A stretch of 64,000 nucleotides of DNA from Albugo candida. Its lineage: Eukaryota; Oomycota; Peronosporomycetes; Albuginales; Albuginaceae. The notes below the pieces were generated by a model. That model was not told the origin of the DNA, did no database searches, and saw nothing but the letters and a program-made list of their open reading frames with translations. The stretch covers positions 248,001 to 312,000 of the forward strand of contig CAJNAR010000007.1 of assembly GCA_905220665.1 (NCBI GenBank), in the 5' to 3' direction. Each line of letters opens with the position of its first letter. Position 1 is the stretch's first letter. A program made the translations under genes and the position numbers. Shown one piece after another: positions 49,020-59,281 of this stretch.

Positions 49020-49275
49020 TCGCTATCAGAACTTGTCATTCATATTCTGCTCTCATACAGATATTCTTTCTTACAGCTGCATCTTATAAAAAATTGCACA
49101 CGAAAGCGACAATTTTTGGCATGAGTTGAGCCTGCAAAGATACCAATGTCTTTGAGCCCCGTGCAGGTCATACGGCTACCCGCTGTATCGCCGCTATGAG
49201 AGTCTTTTGCTTACGTTGGAAGTCGACCGCAATGCTATCGCAAGTGTGGGAAACGCCATCGACGTACTGTTGCAT

Positions 49276-49752
49276 CTAGATGATGCTTACTTCCAATGGA
49301 TGCCACACACCCCACTTGCCTAGGAAAATGTAGATAGACTTACGTTCAATCAAGTGTATATAATCATCAAGTAGGTATTTCGAGCGTGCTTCATAACGTT
49401 CAGTCAAATAGACGTCGTTATGAGTGATTGATTCTGAGAAGGCAAGTAAGTGACTTGCACGTCGACGATTCCAAGCACTTCTCTCATTACATTCTTCCAA
49501 GAACTAATTCACACGTCAAATATTACCCAGCGTAAACCGTTTCTACTGAAACAACTTTGATGCTTGCTGATTAGTGGCAGTCATCTGTCGATACCGCGTG
49601 CGTTGTACACCCATACAAGTACATTGCACACATTGATTATACTATCTAACGATACGTACGTCTTCTCTGGTGCAACCATCCAATTGATTTCGGAATCCAT
49701 GTCTCTCATTTGCATGCTGTGACAGATACATTTCGAATAAATTCACCTTCAT
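49276..49752 (-). CDS. Possible short gene, unknown product (fragmentary model)
   Basis: A start at 49752 opens a 31-codon exon (to 49660, MKVNLFEMYLSQHANERHGF...), ending in a GTACGT donor. A second open stretch from 49503 (acceptor GAATTAG) to 49276 encodes LEECNERSAWNRRRASHLLA and continues with charged, protein-like sequence. The implied intron is 156 nt, three times the local norm, and the 3' end is unresolved because another donor (GAA|GTAAGC) precedes the stop. I recognise no family. It may be a real small gene with one more exon, or a decayed one. Confidence 0.25.
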
Positions 49753-49807
49753 TGATAGAGAGCTGGCCAGACTATTCGACAATCCTGCTTGCCTGAACTA
49801 TCAGCCC

Positions 49808-50144
49808 CTATATCGGGAATTTATTATACGCTTCAGTCTCAATTTTAATAGACACTCCTTCAGTGTCCACCTTGACACCTTTTATAGTTTCTTCCTCTTT
49901 CACACACATCTTCGGCTCCACGGGCTTTAGTTTGACTCCCTCTCCATAATTTGCTGCAGCTTGATTTGGTCGCCCTGATGATTATTAAAGGTGCCATCCA
50001 ATTGATTTGATGCTTATATATTTTCATTCCGTTTGGTCCGTAGCTCTCTCCAAAATCTTCAGTCTTTGACGTCAGTAGGCAAATCCAAAGCATTACACCG
50101 GGTACTTGCGCAGTTTTTCCGAGAAGATTTAGAGGTGTAGCCAT
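49808..50144 (-). pseudogene. Candidate small secreted protein with a frame break
   Basis: From the ATG at 50144 the frame encodes a signal-like start (MATPLNLLGKTAQVPGVMLW, then ICLLTS) and continues SYGPNGMKIYK. A second protein-like stretch, NQAAANYGEGVKLKPVEPKM and onward to a stop at 49808, lies one base out of phase. No GT-AG pair with the right phase was found, so a one-base shift (real or a sequencing error) is the simplest reading. The whole would be about 111 residues. No known family; a secreted effector is only a guess from the leader and size. Confidence 0.25.
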
Positions 50145-50240
50145 ACTCTATTGTATCACGACCATACATGCACGGTCTACCAACTCCAATTTCAGTCCTT
50201 TCAAGTGTGCGCTGTCGAGAGCTGATTTCAGAAGTTTTTA

Positions 50241-50806
50241 TTATGGAGTTGATAGAGTAGAATTACAATCTACAAAAATGTTTAGTGGGTGATGAGCAAT
50301 AGCATTTTCCGTTTCGTACTGGAGTTCCAGATCTGGACCTTTTCGTGTTGCAAATAAAACAGGCCTTGGAGATGCTTCCTGAACACATTCATTTGGGTAT
50401 TTCTTGCAGCTAATTACGGATTGGTTGATTGTTCCTCCACACATGATTTTGAACATTCCAAAGTCAGTATCGCCTTCTATTCGACTTCCTTTGGTTGTTT
50501 ATTCTGATCCATTTTCACTCCAACTTACTATGGCGTATTCCTTAGAATTCAAAGCACACACCTCTCTCTTTGCATCTCCGTATTTTCCATGCGGGTGACT
50601 CGTACTTGATTCTCCAAATCTTTGCTGTAGTGAGACAATTCGCACGATCGGGTCCGCCAATTTGTAGTTTGATTCTGCTAATGCGTCGGCTACTTGCGCA
50701 TTGTTATTATTCAGCAGAGCGGTCTCGCTCACTCGTGGGGCTTGTGTTTGCGGAGGAGAAGCCGGCGGAGCGAGCACATGACGTAAGCCCTCCAAAACGC
50801 TTCACA
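50241..50806 (-). pseudogene. Interrupted reading frame, unknown protein
   Basis: One minus-strand frame stays open for 188 codons except for a single TAA at 50499. The upper part is Pro/Ala/Asn-rich (LAPPASPPQTQAPR, NNNNAQVADALAESNYKL), the lower part has several cysteines (MCGGTINQSVISCKKYPNEC). No ATG opens the upper part, so a 5' exon or loss of the start is implied. A GTAAGT...AATAG pair of 52 nt could splice the stop away but changes the frame and ends the protein 22 codons later. I read this as a recently inactivated gene, with alternative splicing or sequence error possible. Confidence 0.3.
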
Positions 50807-50879
50807 TTGGCTGGCGTCAGTCCATTGCTTCATGTTATTCGAGCAGCTCATCGTTCATGAAGAAGAGAAAGGATATGTA

Positions 50880-51616
50880 CACATTCTAAGCTGCACTAGT
50901 CTTTTAGCAGAAGCGTGTGATTCTTAGCGACCTCAACAGACGGAAACCGTTAGTCGGACCTGTTGGAGTCCAATTGTGTGGAAAGAATGCTTTCTCATGA
51001 TCGGATTTAACAAAGGTGCTAGCGATCGGGTTTTTCATGAAAATTGACATTGCTCTGTCATTGTATTGAATGTATCATCTAATACAGTATCCGTAACTCA
51101 AGTAGACGTTTGCCAGCAAATTTCTCATCATTTATAGAGCGGCATGCGTCATCTAAGCGCGTTGATGTGATTAAACAGTGCAGCTAAGTTAGATGAGGCA
51201 CATTCACCCATATTACACGTTCATTAGTCCAACGTATCTTGTACTCAAAATGACTACTCATGAATATTGATGTCGACTCTTTAATAGATTCGAATTGATC
51301 TACACTAGCGTCCTGATGCAAGCAAGAGTTCTTCGAATTTCTCATTTCGCCTCTTTCCTTAAACTGGGCGTGCTTACAACTTTGGTCTCGAACTTCGCGT
51401 CACTGGACGCTATGTCTCTTAGCTAGCTGATCGTTGGTATCTTTAGCACTGCAAATGACATTACAATTTTACCCACTTGGGCTTTATGACCATTTCAGCA
51501 TCCGACTCGATGGAGGATGGGACCTGCAGTGAAATCACGACTTAATCATATCTCACCCAAACTCAATCAGCATATCGACGGCGATGTCGCCTTTTCTCCC
51601 CTTTTCTTGACCTTTA
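50880..51616. other. Stretch without recognisable gene
   Basis: This AT-rich stretch left of the inverted repeat shows no open frame of note, no protein family match by eye, and no clear RNA gene. It marks the change from gene-dense to repeat-rich sequence. Confidence 0.4.
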
Positions 51617-52963
51617 TGAACACATCATTACAGTAATGTTCACAAATTGCATTAATATCCCACATAATGTCTTCCTTTCGACTCAATAAACGTTTCCTTT
51701 ATAAAGTCTCTATTGGCTGGTCATTTTGTGCCAGCTCACTCTTGAATTGGTCAATTCCCATCTGGCTTTTCTAATTTATATCCGGGCTTTATAACGATAC
51801 TAGGAATTACTATAGGAATCGGAGACGCGAATTTCCTGCTAAGAGACTCAATATAATGCTGTTCTTTTTCTTCTGTCGTATTCTTTCATCTTCGATGCTT
51901 AATACTCGGACTGCTTTGATTCTCACTAGCAAATTAACCAACGATGAACACCCGACAAACAACAGCACAAACTCGCGACTCAAACCTGCGAATATGCTTC
52001 GCGTTGGCGGAGTGTAGCAGAGCTGCTATACCTCTTTGCCAGAGGAAGTCTATCTGCTCGAAGAGCAGTTTAGTTTATGAAGAGAACTCGACCTAACGAG
52101 TCAAGAAGCTTCAGAGCTTAAGGTCCTTTTTCAAGGAACCTAACGAATCAGGGAATCGACAACACAAAGTGCACAAGATCTGAGACGCCTTAGCCAGGCA
52201 CGTGTGTTTAACTGATCAAAAGGGAAACTAACATTATTTATTTTTTATAGAAGAGTTCCTTACTCTAAACGTACCTGATCTAGGTACTAAATTCCGGTGG
52301 CTGACACGCGTCAGCTCCCACAAACCGACATCTATTTCATAACTCAAAGCGTCCCAAATGTGTACCACACTGTCCTAACGGTGACTAACCGACGTGTAAC
52401 CCCGTTAAATGAAGGCTATGTTCCAATTCAGGAGCAGCCACACCAGCGGACCCGGCCAGCAACCTCAGCAAACTAAGCGACCGTCAGTAACGAGCTCCAA
52501 AGACTCCGCAAATAGAACGAGTCGCTCAAGAGAGAGATTGGTCATCTCAGGGATTCGAAGGCTCAATCAGAGTCATCATTTACGCATCAAAATGAGGCGC
52601 TAGTCGAGCTAGCACAAATGAACGAAATATTGACATTGCGACTCCAACAGCAAGCAACCGAGGCGGCTGATCAAAAGGATTGCATTGAGAAGCTTTCGTT
52701 GCAGCTAAGAACGATTCTATCAGAGCTGGAGGATCGAACAATCATCCTCACAAAAGTTCAAACCGAATATCAGTACGCTGTACGACTACTTGAAGAATAT
52801 CAGCAACAGCTGAAGCAAGTCTCAGCCAGCAGTACTATCGTTACAAAGCACCCTGATACCAACATTGATTCACCAAACTTATGTAAGAAGCTTTGCAAAG
52901 CACTACGACTAGAAAATGACGAAGTACATCGCAAAGCGGATGGATTGCGCGCAACCGTTGAGC
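51617..52963 (+). repeat. Left arm of 1,347-bp inverted repeat
   Basis: This arm pairs with 57148-55802 on the other strand; paired positions always sum to 108765, so there is no insertion or deletion between the arms. I saw two mismatches, one near each end (about 51624 and 52955), and none in the parts checked between. The outer end carries an imperfect palindrome (TGAACA...TAATGTTCA). The arm contains a decayed coiled-coil gene. Confidence 0.93.
51960..52963 (+). pseudogene. Decayed coiled-coil protein gene, truncated copy
   Basis: One reading frame across the arm gives heptad-rich, coiled-coil sequence: LPEEVYLLEEQFSL, ELDLTSQEASELKVLF, RESTTQSAQDLRRLSQAR, NESLKREIGHLRDSKAQSE, then from 52618 MNEILTLRLQQQATEAADQK and YAVRLLEEYQQQLKQ. 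It is broken by in-frame stops at 52078 (TGA), 52141 (TAA), 52474 (TAA) and 52513 (TAG). A likely intron (GTGTGTTTAACTG...TTTTTATAG) ends near 52250. The copy is cut off at 52963, after which the frame runs into unrelated sequence. The original function is unknown; a structural coiled-coil protein is likely. Confidence 0.6.
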
Positions 52964-53864
52964 TTGTTCGAGTGATCCAACGCCCTGTACGGGTCTGCTC
53001 GTTTCTCGCTGAGGGTGCAATGCCACTGATCTCGGAAATCTCAAAGATGCATATCTGATGATGCTTTATTAACGGTCGACGCTTCACGCTCCATGCAACC
53101 TGGGAGCTAACATCTGTACCTGATTGCATTTATCTCGCTGTAAAGTTATATGTTCCATACTGCCAAGTAACAGCACGGCTGTCGGCTTCAACGCTAGCTC
53201 TGCATGCCGAATGGTAGCTGTGGTTGTGAAATACCTGTGCCAGGAACCGGTGATCTATTTGAGCAAGACCGAACTCAGAATGAGTGGGGATACACTTAAG
53301 CCTACGCTTAATGCTGAGCTATGGAGAGAGGAAAAGCGAAAGATCTTAACATCTCTTTTCAAACATTGCTACGTAGCCGGACGACTCGAGAAGAAACGGG
53401 ATGTAAGCGCAGCTATCTCGACGCCATCACCGATCTCATGGAAGTCCAACCTAGCTTCACCGAGTAGCTGGTATGCATGATGTCAAGCCTGGTGACTGCG
53501 TTGCCGAAATTGGTCTGATTGTATGAATGGAGTCACTCTAGCAGTATTATCCAAGTCTAAGGCGCCTGCACCGTGAAAAGATATCAAATTCATCAATTTA
53601 CCGGCGTCTCCGCGGTAGTGAAAGCTTCGAAACAGGAAGGTGGATAGCACAGACCGCATTCCACCAAACCGAGCTTATGCCTGAACTTCTTAAGTGGCAA
53701 TGCAGCGTAAATAGTTGTTTTTAAGTATCTAGATGACGTAGTGCTGCTTGTGTTGGGACACACGTGAAAGCTGAAGGAAGTGACAGTTGCCGTAGCTTTC
53801 CATGTCAATATGTCTACCTCTTCTCGGCTCCGTGACACTAAAGCTGTAACACGCCATAGGCTTA

Positions 53865-53929
53865 GTGTCGAGGTCAAAGGTATCGTACACAATGTGTCGA
53901 GGTCAAAGGTATCGTACACAATGTGTCGA
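53865..53929. repeat. Short tandem duplication, 29-bp unit
   Basis: A 29-bp unit starting GTGTCGAGGTCAAAGG occurs at 53865-53893 and again, identical, at 53894-53922, followed by the first seven bases of a third copy. It is non-coding and probably a replication-slippage product. Confidence 0.9.
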
Positions 53930-55551
53930 TGCCTATATGACGCTTTGAAGTCGATTTTTCACGTACTGCATATCCACCCAAGTCTCGTCCAGCTATCCAG
54001 CGGAACCGTTGCTGTAGGTTAATTACAAATGACGACTACATCTGGTCTGATGCGAGATCCTGTCAGTTCAAATGTTAACAACATCTCTGACTCGTTCTCG
54101 ATCCTTATCACGGTAATCGCTGCCTCGTAACACGTTTCTAGCTTGTCCTCTGTGCTCACGGCTGTAGGTTGGCTCTCTGTAGCTACGTTGGGGACGGTCC
54201 TTCGAATGAACTATTCTTACAAATGCGGGCGTATATAGTAGCTTCAATGAGGTGACCTAAACGATGGGCTGTATAGGGGCAGACTCATCTGAGATAAGAT
54301 GGTATATGATCCATTTATTCGAGATTTAACGCGTCTTTTTACCTTCTTGCTACCTACTGTGTCGTTAGCACAGTTCTGCTTCATATTGTTGGCGGCATTT
54401 AGAAGGGGAAAGCCGAGAGGGGTGAGTCTCAGTCGAGAGAAGCTGCTCTAATCTCTCTTCATGAGAGTAGCTCGCAAAATAGGGGAATAGGTAGCCGTCC
54501 AAACAGTCTTGACTTGGTGATGTTAACTCCGTCCGCGCTCTGTAGATATAATGCGCACATATCGAAGACCTAAAATCGGTCCCTAACGTTCTTCATCGGC
54601 AAAAGAGGTGCCGGGGAAAGAGTGTACGGTCCTCGTCACTGATATCTCCATGCAATTCTCTGAATACCCCGCTGATAAGGTGGACGGTGCCACTGGCTAT
54701 ATTAATTACGTTTCTCAGGGAGTAGAAGTAAAGTCTGCTAGATGAGTCTGTGCATCGCATCTATACAGACCTTACGCGGTGCTTTTTTGGGTATTTAGGG
54801 GGTCTCTAATATGGTGGACATCTAGAAAATATTTACGTCTGCACGCTGATCGAAGCATTTTGATGCTCTCAAATAGTCACCGCATATAACAGCGTGACGA
54901 GCATGGAAAGATCAGCGATGTCCATTCCACGTATACCGCAAGATAAATTTGCTTCTCAGTAGCAGGGCAACTGGTGAGCGAGAAGTGACTTAGTGGTGTG
55001 GAATCTCTCAAAGCAATTGGGTGCAATTGCACTTGGCGTTTGTCAAGCGCCTAACTCCAGGCTGCGCTACAAGGAGAACTTGCGGAGCTCATTCACTGCG
55101 GCTCTTATGTTCTATGTCTCGTTGATCGCTATATATACTCTCACAGCTATTCTTAGTCGATTGCTGTACATCGAGTAAGCTCGCTTTAAGGCGTCTGTAT
55201 TGCTAAGTGAATTCTCTAGATGCCTAGGCAATTTTATATAACAGATATAAAGATAAAACGCATTTCGTAAAATACCTGTGTGAGATGATAACATGTCCTC
55301 TCACTGATACTCCTGTATTGTGGTAACTTCAAGCCACAACAATAGTAGAGTCTGGCCGTGTGAATGATGTAAAATTGTCCAGAACTACCAGCCAAAAGAG
55401 GTGGCCATTCAACCAGAACTAAGATCGGAGATGCACTTGCATTTTTACTTACCTGCGTCGGACCCGCAGCAATGTTCGTCGACTCCTGATAAATCCACCA
55501 AATGATTCTTTCGTTGCGAGTTGATCCAGAGCCGTTGCAAACCGCATTATT

Positions 55552-55694
55552 GCTGAACGGCAAGTACTAAGTAATACTAGGATCGGACTTGCACTTACAC
55601 TCTTCTTACCGGTATCAACCGGCACCGACTGTCTATCATCGCGGAGAGAATCCATCGACAATGGAACACGACGAGATTTTGTTGGCAATCTAAT
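55552..55694 (-). repeat. Dispersed repeat, copy 1 (gene 3' segment)
   Basis: This segment is repeated, diverged, at 59147-59281 in the same orientation. Shared parts include ACTAGGATCGGACTTGCACT and GACAATGGAACACGACG. Copy 2 lacks about nine bases after CAACCGG. The segment covers an exon-intron piece of the decayed coiled-coil gene. Confidence 0.8.
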
Positions 55695-55801
55695 TGGAAA
55701 AAGAATTCTAATCAATTAAAAAGAATATTAGCTCTTCCTACTTCCTACATTGATTGTTTGTTTTTTCGATACCATAGGTTGGTGTATCTGACGCTGCAAG
55801 T

Positions 55802-57148
55802 GCTCAACTGTTGCGCGCAATCCATCCGCTTTGCGATGTACTTCGTCATTTTCTAGTCGTAGTGCTTTGCAAAGCTTCTTACATAAGTTTGGTGAATCAA
55901 TGTTGGTATCAGGGTGCTTTGTAACGATAGTACTGCTGGCTGAGACTTGCTTCAGCTGTTGCTGATATTCTTCAAGTAGTCGTACAGCGTACTGATATTC
56001 GGTTTGAACTTTTGTGAGGATGATTGTTCGATCCTCCAGCTCTGATAGAATCGTTCTTAGCTGCAACGAAAGCTTCTCAATGCAATCCTTTTGATCAGCC
56101 GCCTCGGTTGCTTGCTGTTGGAGTCGCAATGTCAATATTTCGTTCATTTGTGCTAGCTCGACTAGCGCCTCATTTTGATGCGTAAATGATGACTCTGATT
56201 GAGCCTTCGAATCCCTGAGATGACCAATCTCTCTCTTGAGCGACTCGTTCTATTTGCGGAGTCTTTGGAGCTCGTTACTGACGGTCGCTTAGTTTGCTGA
56301 GGTTGCTGGCCGGGTCCGCTGGTGTGGCTGCTCCTGAATTGGAACATAGCCTTCATTTAACGGGGTTACACGTCGGTTAGTCACCGTTAGGACAGTGTGG
56401 TACACATTTGGGACGCTTTGAGTTATGAAATAGATGTCGGTTTGTGGGAGCTGACGCGTGTCAGCCACCGGAATTTAGTACCTAGATCAGGTACGTTTAG
56501 AGTAAGGAACTCTTCTATAAAAAATAAATAATGTTAGTTTCCCTTTTGATCAGTTAAACACACGTGCCTGGCTAAGGCGTCTCAGATCTTGTGCACTTTG
56601 TGTTGTCGATTCCCTGATTCGTTAGGTTCCTTGAAAAAGGACCTTAAGCTCTGAAGCTTCTTGACTCGTTAGGTCGAGTTCTCTTCATAAACTAAACTGC
56701 TCTTCGAGCAGATAGACTTCCTCTGGCAAAGAGGTATAGCAGCTCTGCTACACTCCGCCAACGCGAAGCATATTCGCAGGTTTGAGTCGCGAGTTTGTGC
56801 TGTTGTTTGTCGGGTGTTCATCGTTGGTTAATTTGCTAGTGAGAATCAAAGCAGTCCGAGTATTAAGCATCGAAGATGAAAGAATACGACAGAAGAAAAA
56901 GAACAGCATTATATTGAGTCTCTTAGCAGGAAATTCGCGTCTCCGATTCCTATAGTAATTCCTAGTATCGTTATAAAGCCCGGATATAAATTAGAAAAGC
57001 CAGATGGGAATTGACCAATTCAAGAGTGAGCTGGCACAAAATGACCAGCCAATAGAGACTTTATAAAGGAAACGTTTATTGAGTCGAAAGGAAGACATTA
57101 TGTGGGATATTAATGCAATTTGTGAACATTACTGTAATGACGTGTTCA
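55802..57148 (-). repeat. Right arm of 1,347-bp inverted repeat
   Basis: Reverse complement of 51617-52963 with no length difference. Its inner border at 55802 falls inside a coding frame that continues intact past the border, while the left arm's frame is lost there. The outer border at 57148 shows no clear target-site duplication against the left border. Confidence 0.93.
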
Positions 57149-59146
57149 AGCGTTTATTACTGAACAGTACTGGATCAAGTGCGTCCCTAAAGAAAAGGAA
57201 ACAGCAATAGTGCGCTCGATGAGCCCCAATTGACGGTCATCGATGACGTATAACGTTGAAGCATCTCAATCGCTGAACGCAAGCTTTTTGAACAGCTGCA
57301 TCAATCTGATTTCTCGTTACGACAAAACGCCGCGCTGAGAAGTAGAGAAGCTCGTACACACTTCGATGGTACAGTTATCTGCTCCAAAAACTATTTACGT
57401 TCTCATGTTCAGACGCTTCACCTTGACTGCGACTTTGTGTTCACCAGTATACATGATCCGCACTGCAATATACCTCTTTCCCCTTTGAGACGCTTCCAAA
57501 TACTCCTTTTTCCGTCATTTCAGGCGGTAACATACGTCATGCGCCCATGTCGCAGCCCACACTGCACGCTCAACATCTTTCCTTTGGAGAAGGCAGTTTG
57601 ATGCTCCTCTACGATCCATGTTCACGAAGTAGTGCGGTATCCCGACCAAGCGCGACTTGTATTCGATCACGCACTTATCCGAGTGAGACTCAAGTGCGTG
57701 TAGCGTGCTGGTTTTGCGTGTCTTTATCACTATACCCTCCCTCCCTTTGTAATCCACATTCGATGCTATATTGCTTTCAAGTCGATCTAAGTCACAATGT
57801 ACTAATCGATGGTCAGTATCTAGTGCAAGTATGTAACAGCATGCTAGTACCTCCCGTTTCCAACGGCCATCGCATTTGCTGTACTTGGTAAAGTACGCTT
57901 TCCAGGAGCATGTACGAAGACGCGGTTAGGAAGCTGCATTTCGAGTCTATTTCTTCTGTATTCAAAGTATTAGTAAGTATCCGCGAACACTGCAGTTTAC
58001 TTGAAAGAAAAAGAAAAGAAACGAAAACAATTTTTTTTGTAGACTCCTACGTTAACAATTGTCTATACTATACATGTCACTAAAGAACGATAAGATCCTA
58101 CTATTACTCAAACCTGTCATTTGAATAGGTCTTCTAATTTATCATAGCATAGAAACTCGAACGTGCGTTCGATGGTGCTAGAGTGGTGATCTGGCAACTC
58201 ATGGACCCAGCATGAACGAGCTCTACTAGTACTTTAGATCACTTGTTTCACTGATTCAAACATGCTGATAGGGGGCGCAAATAAAATGTACATACCAGCT
58301 CATTCAGTAGACTCACTTCAAAAAACTAGCAATAATAAAGTGATTATTTATGCTTTCTAAGGTCTTAATTTGGAGCGTCATCTTGGACTTGATCGCATTC
58401 TTTCCCATACCAGATCTCTACAAGTCCGCATGATGTATAACTAACTACACGCTACATCAATGTAGAAAAATGGTACACAAAGTGAGTATAAAGATACTGG
58501 TTTAAAAGGCTATGAAGCGGTTGCATTGAAGCAATTTTTGCAATGTTTTGTCCATCTCGAGCGTTCATGATGCTTTACTGTGAATGGAATATGTGTATCC
58601 CAGCCGCAAGATGTGAATAACAATTAGGCACCATAGTTCGAGCACAAAGCTGACTTTCATGGAGCTGGAATCATCGCGTACCCCAGAGAAAACATGAGTG
58701 CAAGTGGGTTCAAAACATCATCTTCGTACTATAAGGATTCGAATAAAGGCAAGTGTCGTCAGCATAAACTATAGCGATACTCAAGAACACATGAAGACAT
58801 AAAATATCACGATTGCGGATCCAAAATGTGTTTTGGCAGTTTTCGCAAACGCTGGGGCTTTTCAGGATAGGCGAAGAGTACTTTGAAGCAATGCGCGAAG
58901 ATTAGCTTTGGGTGGTTACAGCGGCAAGTAGGACAATCGGTAGCTGCAACTCAATAACACTATTCTAATCTGAAGGCTCGCCACTATTAGACTGCTTTTG
59001 CAATAAATTAAAACATTATGGCTACAACTGCAAGCTTCTTTCGATGAACAAATTCCGACCTTTGCCAATAGATTTCACATAAAATTGTAAATAATGATTA
59101 ATATAACGAAGTACAGTACTCTTCACAATCATGTCCACCACACTGC
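57149..59146. other. Gene-poor stretch
   Basis: About 2 kb with no recognisable gene. A minus-strand open frame at 57757-57515 faintly resembles the run before a Copia reverse transcriptase (VIEYKSRLV) but lacks any catalytic motif. An A/T-rich run lies near 58000-58050. Nothing else was seen. Confidence 0.4.
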
Positions 59147-59281
59147 GCTGAACAGCTAGTACTAGGTAATACTAGGATCGGACTTGCACTTACACTCTTC
59201 TTACCGGTATCAACCGGCTATCATCACGGAGAGAATGCATCGACAATGGAACACGACGGCATTTTTTTGCAATCTAACTAG
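59147..59281 (-). repeat. Dispersed repeat, copy 2
   Basis: A diverged copy of 55552-55694, with several substitutions and one nine-base loss. No other part of the coiled-coil gene was found next to it, so it is an isolated fragment. Confidence 0.8.

Larger units (their letters stand above)
52964..55801. other. Spacer between the inverted-repeat arms
   Basis: The 2,838-bp spacer has only short open frames. One at 53202-53480 (plus) is protein-like (WREEKRKILTSLFKHCYVAG) but matches no family. The right end (55300-55801) holds the 3' continuation of the right-arm gene. No transposase, integrase or reverse transcriptase motif was seen, and no gene can be called. Confidence 0.45.
55300..57148 (-). 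pseudogene. Decayed coiled-coil protein gene, longer copy
   Basis: On the minus strand the right arm carries the same broken coiled-coil gene as the left arm, with the same four stops. Here it continues beyond the arm: RATVEHLQRQIHQP, then further exon-like pieces (LPTKSRRVPLSMDSLRDD near 55700-55620; TCRSAIMRFATALDQLATKE near 55560-55450) separated by intron-like segments with GTAAG donors at about 55610 and 55453. So this is the parental or more complete copy and the left arm is a 5' fragment inverted. The intact 420-nt frame 56147-55728 might still be expressed as a short coiled coil. Confidence 0.5.

Noticed and set aside
52020..52075. Structured RNA or tRNA-like element in the arm (two small hairpins)
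   Set aside because: The hairpins fall in the coiled-coil reading frame and no cloverleaf, anticodon arm or known RNA fold could be drawn.
51617..57148. Inverted repeat as a classical DNA transposon with terminal inverted repeats
   Set aside because: No transposase in the spacer, no target-site duplication, and the arms contain a piece of an ordinary broken gene.
57515..57757. Possible Copia retrotransposon reverse transcriptase remnant
   Set aside because: Only a weak VIEYKSRLV-like resemblance; no catalytic YxDD, integrase or LTR was found.
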